A DNA stretch of 64,000 nucleotides from NCBI GenBank assembly GCA_942492375.1, contig CALOEL010000014.1:751239-815238 (forward strand). Direction: 5' to 3'. The first letter of the stretch is position 1. The number at the start of each line of letters is the position of its first letter. This document shows, one piece after another, positions 27,601-35,696 of this stretch. The DNA is from JAHEAO01 sp942492375. Lineage in GTDB: Bacteria; Pseudomonadota; Alphaproteobacteria; Rhodobacterales; Rhodobacteraceae. The notes beneath the pieces were generated by a model. The model saw only the letters and a program-made list of their open reading frames with translations. It had not been told where the DNA came from and made no database searches. Both the position numbers and the translations under genes were made by a program.

Positions 27601-28075
27601 CAGCGGCCGGCAGGAACGCAAGTCGGCGCGCGGCAACCGCTTCGCCTTCGTTCAGCTTTCCGACCCGACCGGACTTTACGAGGTGACGGTGTTTTCCGAC
27701 ACGCTCGAAGCGGCGCGGGACCATCTGGAAACCGGCGCCAATGTCGTACTGACCGTCGAGGCGACGATGGAAACCGAACAGCTGAAGCTGCTGGCAAGGG
27801 CGATCACGCCGATCGACTCGGTCGCCACGGGTGGCGCCGGCATGGGGCTGAAGGTCTTCATTGAAGACGAGGCGGCGATCTTCAGCGTCAAGTCGCTGCT
27901 GGATCGGATGGCGGATGGCCGGGCCCGCTCTCGCGGGCCACTGACATTCTGCGTCTCGGATCGCATGTCCGGCGCTGAATACGATGTGACGCCCGACGCC
28001 CAGTTCGCGCTCAATCCGCAGATCAAGGGCGCGATCAAGTCGCTCGGCGGCGTCGTAATGGTCGAGGATATCTAG
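24632..28075 (+). CDS. dnaE: DNA polymerase III alpha subunit
   Basis: The 1,147-residue replicative polymerase. The PHP domain opens with FIHLRLHTEYSLLEGAV. The C-family polymerase core contains GPGRGSGAGSLVAYAL and the catalytic aspartates in PDFDIDFCMDRREEV (about residues 400-410). YGFNKSHAAAYAVVSYQTAWL follows, then the helix-hairpin-helix and the OB-fold near residue 1,000 (AGAISGRQERKSARGNRFAFV). Length is normal for the family. It is divergent from the purine operon across a 217-base gap. Confidence 0.97.
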   Translation: MSSSPRFIHLRLHTEYSLLEGAVPVKKLAGLCAANGMPAVAVTDTNNMFAALEFSASASAAGVQPIVGCQVDLAFDPVQPGERARPPAPVVLLAQSEAGYMNLMKLNSCLYLDAGGELPMVTVEELAAHSDDLICLTGGPDGPVGRFLQQGQAPKAEALMTRLAAIYPGRLYVELQRHPGDGGQPEAERLTERGFVEMAYAMDLPLVATNDVYFPKPEMYEAHDALICIAQGAYVDQQEPRRRLTAQHYFSSAEEMATLFADLPEAIENTVEIARRCAFAAKKRDPILPKFADDEVQELRRQAVQGLNDRLAIIEPSAPLEDYEKRLDFELGIIEGMGFPGYFLIVADFIKWAKDHDIPVGPGRGSGAGSLVAYALTITDLDPLRYSLLFERFLNPERVSMPDFDIDFCMDRREEVIQYVQEKYGREKVAQIITFGALLSKAAVRDVGRVLQMPYGQVDRLSKMIPVEGVKPVSIEKALADEPRLREEAKNEEVVDRLLKYGMQVEGLLRNASTHAAGVVIGDRPLDELVPLYQDPRSDMPATQFNMKWVEAAGLVKFDFLGLKTLTVIQNALDLLKERGVDIDISLIPLDDEKTYQLYASAKTVAVFQVESSGMMDALRRMKPTCIEDIVALVALYRPGPMENIPTYCEVKNGLKPLESIHPLIDHILEETQGIIVYQEQVMEIAQVMAGYTLGGADLLRRAMGKKIAEEMAKERPKFVEGAKANGVEAKKASEVFDLLEKFANYGFNKSHAAAYAVVSYQTAWLKANHPVEFMAGVMNCDIHLTDKLATYAEEVRRGLEIEIVPPCVNRSEATFSVSNGCVVYALGALKNVGADAMRLITEARGVKPFVNLYDFARRVDLKRIGKRPMEMLARSGAFDELDRNRRRVFDSLDALVNYSAAIHDQRNSSQVSLFGEAGDDLPEPRLSPVEDWLPNERLVEEHKAVGFYLSGHPLDDYMAPLKRQGIMTLAEVAAQAERAPHVAKMAGAISGRQERKSARGNRFAFVQLSDPTGLYEVTVFSDTLEAARDHLETGANVVLTVEATMETEQLKLLARAITPIDSVATGGAGMGLKVFIEDEAAIFSVKSLLDRMADGRARSRGPLTFCVSDRMSGAEYDVTPDAQFALNPQIKGAIKSLGGVVMVEDI

Positions 28076-28078
28076 GCG

Positions 28079-28285
28079 TTACCAATGCGGCGGACGCTGG
28101 TCGGCCAAGGGCACGGTGCCGCCTTCCTGCACCTCGCGTTCCGCCTCGCGCTCCATCAGCATCGCCTGCCGCCGCAGCAGCTGTTCGATCTGCGCCTCCT
28201 GCCGGGCGACGATGTCCGACAGGTCTTCGGTCACGCGGGTCAGATGCGCGAGCTGTTCCTCGAGCTTGAATATCCGGTCTTCCAT
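28079..28285 (-). CDS. slyX: SlyX family protein
   Basis: A 68-residue coiled-coil protein, with heptad-like EEQLAHLTRVTEDLSDIVARQ and ending in the family hallmark PLADQRPPHW (PPHY/W end of SlyX). Function is unknown. It sits between dnaE and hisS in the opposite orientation, with its stop just three bases from that of dnaE. Confidence 0.9.
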   Translation of the reverse strand: MEDRIFKLEEQLAHLTRVTEDLSDIVARQEAQIEQLLRRQAMLMEREAEREVQEGGTVPLADQRPPHW

Positions 28286-28376
28286 CGCGGTCCTCCTGTT
28301 CGGGTCAGCCCGCTTGCCCCCTACCGGCCCCTGCGCTAGACCGCCCGGCGACTCCTATCCGCGAGGCAGCCGAGCG

Positions 28377-29948
28377 ATGGCAAAGGACAAGAAGCAGCCC
28401 CGGCCCAAGGCCGAGACGCCCAAGGGCTTCCGTGACTATTTCGGTGCGGAAGTGACCGAACGCAAGGCCATGCTGGACCGGATCGCCGAGGTTTACCACC
28501 GTTACGGCTTCGACGCGCTGGAAAGTTCCGCCGTCGAGACGGTCGAGGCGCTGGGCAAGTTCCTTCCGGATGTCGACCGCCCGAACGAAGGCGTCTTCGC
28601 CTGGCAGGAGGATGCCGAGGGCGAGAAGCCGGGCGACTGGCTGGCGCTGCGCTATGACCTGACCGCGCCCTTGGCCCGCGTCTATGCCCAGCACCGCAAC
28701 GACCTGCCGACGCCTTATCGCCGCTATGCAATGGGCCCGGTCTGGCGCAACGAGAAGCCGGGGCCGGGGCGGTTCCGGCAGTTCTACCAGTGCGACGCGG
28801 ACACGGTGGGGTCAGGCAGCGTGGCGGCGGATGCCGAGATCTGCGCGATGCTGGCCGATACGCTGGAGGCGGTGGGGATTCCGCGCGGGGATTACATCAT
28901 CCGGGTGAATAACCGGAAGGTTTTGAATGGGGTTTTGGAGAACGTTTTTAAACTACCAATCGCAGACATCCAAAAGGGTATTACGGACGACAACATTGAG
29001 CATTGGATCACGCAGGGAGTAGTTGCCAGCATTCTCATGGATAGCGATGTTCACGATGCTGTTTTGCGAACAGTCGATAAGTACGACAAGGTGGGTGTTG
29101 AAGGCGTCATAGCACTCTTGACCGACGGCAGGATGGACGCGTCGGGAGCCAAAATTGAAGGCGTTGGCTTGACTGCGGATGCCGCAGAAGTGGTCGTAGC
29201 ATTCCTTGTATCCAAAGGCGATACGAACGTGAGGACCATAGGAAATCTGCGTGACGCCGTCGGCAGGTCAGCATTGGGCGAAGAAGGCGTCAGCGAACTC
29301 GAAACCATCGCCACCCTCCTCGCCGCCCAGGGCTACGGTCCCGACCGCATCGTCATCGACCCATCCGTCGTACGCGGCCTCGGCTATTATACCGGCCCGG
29401 TTTTCGAGGCCGAGCTGACCTTCGAAATCACTGACGAGAAGGGCCGTCCTCGGCAATTCGGCAGCGTTGCAGGCGGCGGGCGTTATGATGACCTCGTGAA
29501 ACGCTTCACCGGGCAGGAAGTGCCGGCGACGGGGATTTCGATCGGCGTCGACAGGCTGCTGGCGGCTTTGCAGGCCAAGGGGCGCATCGGCGGCGACAGC
29601 ACGGGGCCGGTCGTCGTGACCGTGATGGATCGCGACCGGATGGCCGATTACCAGGCGATGGTGGCGGAGTTGCGCAATGCCGGCATTCGCGCCGAGGTTT
29701 ATCTGGGCAACCCGAAGAACTTCGGCAACCAGCTGAAATACGCGGACAGGCGGAATTCTCCGGTCGCCATCATCGAAGGCGGCGACGAAAAGGCGGCGGG
29801 TGTCGTGCAGATCAAGGATCTGGTGCTGGGGGCGAAGATCGCCGCCGAGGCGACACATGAGGAATGGAAGGCCCAGCCGGCGCAGTTCGAAGTGAAGCGC
29901 GCCGATCTGGTCGCCGAAGTCCGGCGCATCCTGTCGGGCGAGCGCTGA
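28377..29948 (+). CDS. hisS: Histidyl-tRNA synthetase with a low-GC central patch
   Basis: A 523-residue class II synthetase that charges tRNA-His. Motif 2 is WRNEKPGPGRFRQFYQCD, the histidine-specific motif is VRGLGYYTGPVFE, and motif 3 is ATGISIGVDRLLAAL; the C-terminal anticodon-binding domain follows from about residue 415. Between about 28,905 and 29,290 codon choice changes abruptly to AT-rich (for example GTT TTG AAT, AAA CTA CCA) before returning to the GC-rich norm, while the frame stays open and protein similarity continues. Its TGA overlaps the hisZ ATG. Confidence 0.93.
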   Translation: MAKDKKQPRPKAETPKGFRDYFGAEVTERKAMLDRIAEVYHRYGFDALESSAVETVEALGKFLPDVDRPNEGVFAWQEDAEGEKPGDWLALRYDLTAPLARVYAQHRNDLPTPYRRYAMGPVWRNEKPGPGRFRQFYQCDADTVGSGSVAADAEICAMLADTLEAVGIPRGDYIIRVNNRKVLNGVLENVFKLPIADIQKGITDDNIEHWITQGVVASILMDSDVHDAVLRTVDKYDKVGVEGVIALLTDGRMDASGAKIEGVGLTADAAEVVVAFLVSKGDTNVRTIGNLRDAVGRSALGEEGVSELETIATLLAAQGYGPDRIVIDPSVVRGLGYYTGPVFEAELTFEITDEKGRPRQFGSVAGGGRYDDLVKRFTGQEVPATGISIGVDRLLAALQAKGRIGGDSTGPVVVTVMDRDRMADYQAMVAELRNAGIRAEVYLGNPKNFGNQLKYADRRNSPVAIIEGGDEKAAGVVQIKDLVLGAKIAAEATHEEWKAQPAQFEVKRADLVAEVRRILSGER

Positions 29949-31033
29949 TGCCGGCCAGGGCCGAGGTGCGGGCAGAGGCCGAACGGCTTCAGGCGCGGTT
30001 TCTGGAGGCCGGCGCGATCGCGGTCGAGACCGGCATCCTGCAGCCCGCCGACGTGCTTCTGGACCTTTACGGCGAGGATATCCGCGCCCGCGCCTTCGTC
30101 ACCCATGATCCGCTGAACGGCGAGCAGATGCTGCGCCCCGACTTCACCGTTCCGGTGGTGCAGATGCATATGGAGGGCGGCGCGGAACCGGCGCGCTATA
30201 CCTATATGGGTGAAGTCTTCCGCCGTCAGGAAAGCGAAAGCGAGCGGGCGCGGGAATACATCCAGGTCGGCTACGAGGTATTCGACCGCACCGATCCGGC
30301 GTCCGCGGATGCCGAGGTTTACGCGCTTTTCGCCGAATTGCTCGCGCCGCTGAACCTCAAGGCCACAACCGGCGACATGGGTATCCTGATGGCGGCGGTG
30401 GGGGGCCTGTCAACAACCGACCGGCGCAAGGCGGCACTGGCGCGGCACGTCTGGCGACCCCGGCGGTTCCGCGCCCTGCTCGACCGGTTCGGGGGACGGG
30501 CAGCGGTGCCGCCTGCCCGCGCGGCGCTGCTGGCCGAGAGCGATCCGCTGGCCCGCGCCGAGCCGCTGATCGGGCTTCGGACCCGACAGGAGATCGCCGA
30601 GCGCATCGAGACCCTGCGCGAGGATGCCGCCCATCCGCCGATCAGCGCCGCCGAGGTGGACCTGCTGGACGACATCCTGCGGCTTCGCGCCAAGGCGCCC
30701 GACGCGCTGGAACATCTGCGCGATATCTCGGTCGACCTGCCCGCGATCGGCGATGCCGTCACGCGCATGGCGCGGCGGCTGGAGGCGCTCGACCGGCGTG
30801 GCATCAATGTCGCGGCGCTGGATTTCGAGGCGAGCCACGGGCGCAGCTCGATGGAATATTACGACGGGTTCGTGTTCGGGTTCTCCGATCCGGCGCGACC
30901 CGACCTGCCGCCGGTCGCGACCGGCGGTCGCTATGACGCGCTGACCCGGGTGCTGGGGCAGGGCCGCTCGATCCCTGCTGTCGGCGGCGTGATCCGGCCC
31001 GCGCTGGTGTTGGCGCTGCGGGGGGCGGACTGA
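29948..31033 (+). CDS. hisZ: ATP phosphoribosyltransferase regulatory subunit
   Basis: A 361-residue HisZ, a catalytically dead relative of histidyl-tRNA synthetase that is required by short HisG enzymes. It retains the synthetase fold: LRPDFTVPVVQMH, GEVFRRQESESERAREYIQVGYE, and SSMEYYDGFVFGFSDP, but no anticodon domain. The gene starts within the hisS stop (TGATG) and ends within the hisG start, giving a three-gene unit. Together with HisG it performs the first step of histidine biosynthesis. Confidence 0.95.
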   Translation: MPARAEVRAEAERLQARFLEAGAIAVETGILQPADVLLDLYGEDIRARAFVTHDPLNGEQMLRPDFTVPVVQMHMEGGAEPARYTYMGEVFRRQESESERAREYIQVGYEVFDRTDPASADAEVYALFAELLAPLNLKATTGDMGILMAAVGGLSTTDRRKAALARHVWRPRRFRALLDRFGGRAAVPPARAALLAESDPLARAEPLIGLRTRQEIAERIETLREDAAHPPISAAEVDLLDDILRLRAKAPDALEHLRDISVDLPAIGDAVTRMARRLEALDRRGINVAALDFEASHGRSSMEYYDGFVFGFSDPARPDLPPVATGGRYDALTRVLGQGRSIPAVGGVIRPALVLALRGAD

Positions 31034-31728
31034 TGGCGGTCAAGCTGGGCGTGCCGTCCAAGGGGCGGCTGATGGAAAAGACCTTCGACTGGTTCGGCGC
31101 GCGCGGCATCGGGCTGCGCCTGGCGGGCAGCAGCCGCGAATATGCCGGCGCGGTCGACGGTATCGCGGATGTCGAACTGGTGCTGCTTTCTGCCGGCGAA
31201 ATTCCGCGCGAGCTGGCTACCGGGCGTATCCATCTAGGCGTCACCGGATCGGACCTGGTGCAGGACAGGCTTGCGGCCTGGGATCTTCAGGTCGAACCCT
31301 TGGCCGGTCTGGGCTTCGGCCATGCCGACCTGATCCTTGCGGTGCCGACCGCCTGGGTCGATGTCAACACGCTGGAGGATCTGGATGCGGCGGCTGCGCA
31401 GTTCCGTGCGCGGCACGGATTCCGGTTGCGGATCGCGACCAAGTACCACCGGCTGGTGCGGGATTTCCTGCGTGACAACGGCGTCGCGGATTACCAGCTG
31501 GTCGACAGTCAGGGTGCGACGGAAGGCACCGTCAAGAACGAGACAGCAGAAGCGATCGCCGATATCACCTCGACGGGCGAGACGTTGCGGGCGAACCATC
31601 TGAAGATGCTGGCCGATGGTGTCATACTGAAGTCGCAGGCAACGCTTTACCGCGCACGCAAGGCCGACTTGACGGACACGGATCGCGCCTTGTGCAGCGC
31701 CCTTGTGACACGGCTGGGCCTGACATAG
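31033..31728 (+). CDS. hisG: ATP phosphoribosyltransferase, short form
   Basis: A 231-residue short-form HisG, which condenses ATP and PRPP in the committed step of histidine biosynthesis. It has VPSKGRLMEKTFDWF, GITGSDLV-like GVTGSDLVQD, and the PRPP loop VDSQGATEGTVKNETAEAI. The C-terminal regulatory domain of long HisG is missing, which agrees with the adjacent hisZ. Confidence 0.96.
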   Translation: MAVKLGVPSKGRLMEKTFDWFGARGIGLRLAGSSREYAGAVDGIADVELVLLSAGEIPRELATGRIHLGVTGSDLVQDRLAAWDLQVEPLAGLGFGHADLILAVPTAWVDVNTLEDLDAAAAQFRARHGFRLRIATKYHRLVRDFLRDNGVADYQLVDSQGATEGTVKNETAEAIADITSTGETLRANHLKMLADGVILKSQATLYRARKADLTDTDRALCSALVTRLGLT

Positions 31729-31738
31729 GAGACTTTTC

Positions 31739-32362
31739 ATGGATGGCATTCGCTGCATCGCCTGGGATTTTGACGGAGTCCTGAACCGTGGGATCGAAAA
31801 CGGCCGCTTTATCTGGCAGGACCGCCTGACCGAGACCTTCGGCATCGACGGCGCCGAGTTCGCCCGGCTGGTCTTTGGGGATTTCTGGCCGGTGATGCGC
31901 GGCGAGCGCGACGTGATGGACCATCTGCGCGACTGGCAGAGGCAGGTCGGTTATGCCGGAGATGTTGAAGAGATCCTGAAGTTCTGGTTCGAGGCGGATG
32001 CCAAGCCCTGCCCGGACATGATGGGCCTGGTTGCCGAAGTCCGGCAGGCGGGGCTCCGGCAGGTCATAGCGACCAACAACGAGGATCGGCGCACCTGCTA
32101 TATCGAGACCGAGATGGGTTTCGCCCACAAGATGGATGCGGTGTTTTCCTCGGCAAGGATGAGGGTCGCCAAGCCGGATGCCGGCTATTTCCGCAAGATC
32201 GAGGAAGCGCTGACGCTTGATCCGCACGAAATCCTGCTGGTCGATGACCATCCCGAAAACGTCGCGGGCGCCGAGGCATGCGGCTGGCATGTCCATCATT
32301 TTCCGGAAAGCGGCCATGCGGCCCTGGTCGAACGGCTGCGCCCGATACTGTTGCCTACCTGA
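31739..32362 (+). CDS. HAD-superfamily hydrolase
   Basis: A 207-residue HAD phosphatase. Motif I is WDFDGVLN (nucleophile Asp10, acid Asp12), motif II is VIATNNEDRR, motif III Lys is in VAKPDAGYFRKIEEAL, and motif IV is LLVDDHPENVAGAEACGW. The helical cap lies between motifs I and II. It follows hisG by ten bases and may share its transcript. The substrate is unknown; a phosphosugar or nucleotide is typical. Confidence 0.88.
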   Translation: MDGIRCIAWDFDGVLNRGIENGRFIWQDRLTETFGIDGAEFARLVFGDFWPVMRGERDVMDHLRDWQRQVGYAGDVEEILKFWFEADAKPCPDMMGLVAEVRQAGLRQVIATNNEDRRTCYIETEMGFAHKMDAVFSSARMRVAKPDAGYFRKIEEALTLDPHEILLVDDHPENVAGAEACGWHVHHFPESGHAALVERLRPILLPT

Positions 32363-32798
32363 CGCCGATATCCGCCAGCGCCTGGCTGAGTTCAGTCGGC
32401 AGTGAGGATTCCGTCTCTCGGGATTTGCGCAGGTCGCGCGGTGCGTCTTCTTGCGCCAGATAGCGCCAGCCCTGGAACGGACGGCGCGGCGCCGCTTCGG
32501 TGCGGATCACCTCGGGGTCCATGATGATGCCGCAGCGCAGGATGCCGTCCTTGCCTTCGACCTTGTCGAGGCGGACGATGGGCTGGCGGCACAGGATCGC
32601 ACCCTTGACGACCCAGTAGAGCGAACCGCCGTTCAGCAGCTCTTCTTCGCGGCGTGGCCACATGCGGGTGACGTGGCGACGCTCGCCTGTCGGGAACGGC
32701 GAGGGATGGGTGCGGTGCCAGTCGATCAGGTCCTCGACGCTGTCCGCGCCCACGCAGAGCTTCACCAGATTTATATATTGCGCCAAAGATGACCCCAA
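32355..32798 (-). CDS. DUF1489 family protein
   Basis: A protein of about 147 residues matching the alphaproteobacterial DUF1489 family: INLVKLCVGADSVEDLIDWH, then THPSPFPTGERRHVTRMWPRR, GGSLYWVVKGAILCRQPIVRL and PRRPFQGWRYLAQEDAPRDL. The true start may be a few residues inside. It is convergent with the HAD gene, overlapping it by eight bases. Function is unknown. Confidence 0.82.
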   Translation of the reverse strand: MGSSLAQYINLVKLCVGADSVEDLIDWHRTHPSPFPTGERRHVTRMWPRREEELLNGGSLYWVVKGAILCRQPIVRLDKVEGKDGILRCGIIMDPEVIRTEAAPRRPFQGWRYLAQEDAPRDLRKSRETESSLPTELSQALADIGVR

Positions 32799-32886
32799 GA
32801 TATGGTATGTATCCTATCGATTAACCTATCATGAACAATCGCATATTAACCTTTCCTTCAATCGGTCCAGGTGGTTAAATTTGATT

Positions 32887-32998
32887 CGAGGCATAGCTCA
32901 ATCGGATAGAGCACCCCGTTTTCGAGCGGCATTCTCAGTTTGACACTTAGAAAGCTACGATGGGGAGGTTGCGGGTTCAAGTCCCGCTGTCTCAACCA
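32887..32998 (+). tRNA. tRNA gene with a 35-nt insertion in the anticodon loop
   Basis: The outer parts are a normal tRNA: an acceptor stem (CGAGGCA with TGTCTCA, one G-U and a C1/A72 mismatch), D-arm GCTC AATCGGATA GAGC, T-arm GCGGG TTCAAGT CCCGC, discriminator A and encoded CCA. The anticodon arm is broken: CCCCG TTTTCGA is followed by 35 extra bases (32,926-32,960) and then TGGGG. Removing exactly those bases restores a five-pair anticodon stem, a seven-base loop and a five-base variable loop. CGA flanks both ends of the insert. The nominal anticodon of the repaired loop is TTC, but identity is uncertain because a G follows it. Confidence 0.5.
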
Positions 32999-33016
32999 AA
33001 ACAGCAAAGGAACAAG

Positions 33017-35436
33017 ATGAGCCGATTTTCCGCCCCAATCGCCGAACAGATCTGGGATATGAAGTATCGCCTGAAGAAGGCCGATGGAACGGTGGTGGAT
33101 GAGACGGTCGAGGACAGCTGGCGGCGGATCGCGAGGTCATTGGCGTCGGTCGAGAATGACCCGGCGGCGTGGGAAGATCGGTTCTACGGCGCGCTGGAGG
33201 ATTTCAAATACCTTCCCGCCGGCCGTATCACCGCGGGCGCGGGCACAGACCGGTCGGTGACTCTGTTCAACTGTTTCGTCATGGGCACGATCCCCGACAG
33301 TCTTGCCGGCATTTTCGACGGGCTGAAAGAGGCCGCGCTGACCATGCAGCAGGGTGGCGGCATCGGATATGATTTCTCGACGATCCGGCCCAAAGGCGCG
33401 GATGTGAAGGGCGTGGCGGCGGATGCCTCGGGGCCGCTGAGCTTCATGGATGTCTGGGACGCGATGTGCCGCACGATCATGTCGGCGGGATCGCGGCGCG
33501 GCGCGATGATGGCGACGATGCGCTGCGATCATCCGGACATCCAGGATTTCATCACCGCCAAGTCGGATGCGGCGCGGTTGCGGAATTTCAACGTGTCCGT
33601 TCTGGTGACGGATGCGTTCATGGAGGCGGTGAAGGCCGACAAGTCCTGGAATCTGGTCTTTGACGGCAAGGTCTATCACACGGTCGAGGCGCGCGATCTG
33701 TGGAACCGGATCATGCGCTCGACCTATGATTATGCCGAGCCGGGCGTGATCTTCATCGACCGCATCAACCAGCTGAACAACCTGTACTATTGCGAGACCA
33801 TCGCCGCGACCAACCCCTGCGGCGAGCAGCCCCTGCCGCCCTATGGCGCCTGCCTGCTGGGGTCGATCAACCTCGCGCGGCTGGTCGGCGACCGTTCGAG
33901 GACGGCGGCGCAACTGGACGAGGCGGCGCTGGACGATCTGGTCGCGGTGGCGGTGCGGATGATGGACAACGTGGTGGACGTGTCGCGGTTCCCGCTGCCG
34001 CAACAGGCCGAGGAGGCGCGGACCAAGCGGCGGATCGGGCTGGGCGTTACCGGGCTGGCGGATGCGCTGCTGATGCTGGGGCTGCGCTATGGGTCGGAGG
34101 AGGCGGCGCGTCAGACCGAGGACTGGCTGCACGCGATCGCCCGCGCCGCCTATCTGGCGTCGGTGCGATCTGGCGGAAGAAAAGGGCGCCTTTCCGCTGT
34201 TTGACGCCGGGAAATATCTGGCCTCGGGCAACATGCAGCAGATGGACAAGGATGTGCGCGAGGCGGTGAAAAAGCACGGCATCCGCAATGCGTTGCTGAC
34301 CTCGATCGCGCCGACCGGGACGATCAGCCTTTACGCCGGCAATGTGTCAAGCGGGATCGAGCCGGTCTTTGCCTATGCCTATACCCGCAAGGTGTTGCAG
34401 AAGGACGGGTCGCGGACCGAAGAGGAGGTGGTCGATTACGCGGTGCAGATGTGGCGCGACAAGTTCGGCGATGCCGCTGCCCGACTATTTCGTCAACGCC
34501 CAGACCCTGACCCCGTCGGACCATGTGAAGATGCAGGCCGCCGCGCAGAAATGGGTCGACAGTTCGATTTCCAAGACCATCAATTGCCCGGAGGACATTT
34601 CCTTCGGCGATTTCAAGGATGTCTATCTTCAGGCATGGGATACGGGCTGCAAGGGATGCACGACCTATCGGCCGAATGATGTGACGGGGAGCGTGTTCGG
34701 TCCTGTCGGTCAGCGAAGGCAGCGAGACGGCGCGCCGGCCGAGTTTATGCACCGAACAGGCAGTTGGTCAAATCCTGAACGAAAAGCGCGATTTAAGACT
34801 CGCACAAGCCGCCGAAGTGTGAAGTGCAAGCTGGTGCTTCGGCATAGCGAACCTACCCCGAATCGCAACGACCAACCTTGCCGAACCCCAACCCCCCATG
34901 GCGACGTGATCTACATGTCCGAACCGCTCGACCGGCCGCAGCAGCTTGAGGGCAATACCTACAAGCTGAAATGGCCCGACAGCGAACATGCGATCTACAT
35001 CACCATCAACGACGTGATGCATCAATGGCCGCCGCCGCCCCTTCGAGGTCTTCATCAACTCCAAGAACATGGAGCATTTCGCCTGGACCGTGGCGCTGAC
35101 CCGGATGATCAGCGCGGTGTTCCGGCGCGGCGGCGACGTGAGTTTCGTGGTCGAGGAACTGAAAGCAGTATTCGACCCGCGCGGCGGTGCCTGGATGCAG
35201 GGCAAATACATCCCCTCGATCCTGGCCGCGATCGGTGGCGTGATCGAGAAGCACCTGGTTTCGATCGGGTTCATCGAAGGCGAGGGGCATGGGCCTGAAA
35301 TCCGATCCGCGCGCCGATGGCGGTCAATTCCGACCTGCCCAGATGCAAGGCCTGTCCAAGCTGCGGTCAATTCGAGATGCGGATGGTCGAAGGCTGCATG
35401 ACTTGCGCCAATTGCGGCTACTCGAAATGCGGGTGA
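33017..35436 (+). pseudogene. nrdJ: Adenosylcobalamin-dependent ribonucleotide reductase, multiply frameshifted
   Basis: Class II ribonucleotide reductase spread over three frames. Segment 1 has TLFNCFVMGT, TMQQGGGIGYDFS, SAGSRRGAMMATMRCDHPDI and the active-site NPCGEQPLPPYGACLLG. Later pieces read APTGTISLYAGNVSSGIEP, KTINCPEDISF, KGCTTYRPN, SEHAIYITINDV, and the Cys-rich C-terminus CKACPSCG..CMTCANCGYSKCG. Frame breaks occur near 34,168, 34,473, 35,025, 35,285 and 35,320. A block of about 160 bases at 34,741-34,903 interrupts the linker with no homology to the family. Either sequencing indels or true decay; the enzyme is normally essential in this group. Confidence 0.85.
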
Positions 35437-35696
35437 CCTTTCGGCCGCGGTCAGCATATGCCATATGGCGATAATGCTCTGAAAACGCTTTAGTTTGCAT
35501 CGTTCCGATGCGGACGGCGGCTTCGGTAGAGGCCGCCGACATCGGACCCGCGGCAATGCCAATTGCCGCGCTGGCGTAGCCCCCTCTGCGATCAAAAGGC
35601 CCCACCGGCATGGTTTTCTGCGGGCAGGGATTCCATTCGCATCCGCCTGCTGTTAACCTTTCGTTAACAAAAAGAACAAACGGCAGGTGAACAGGC

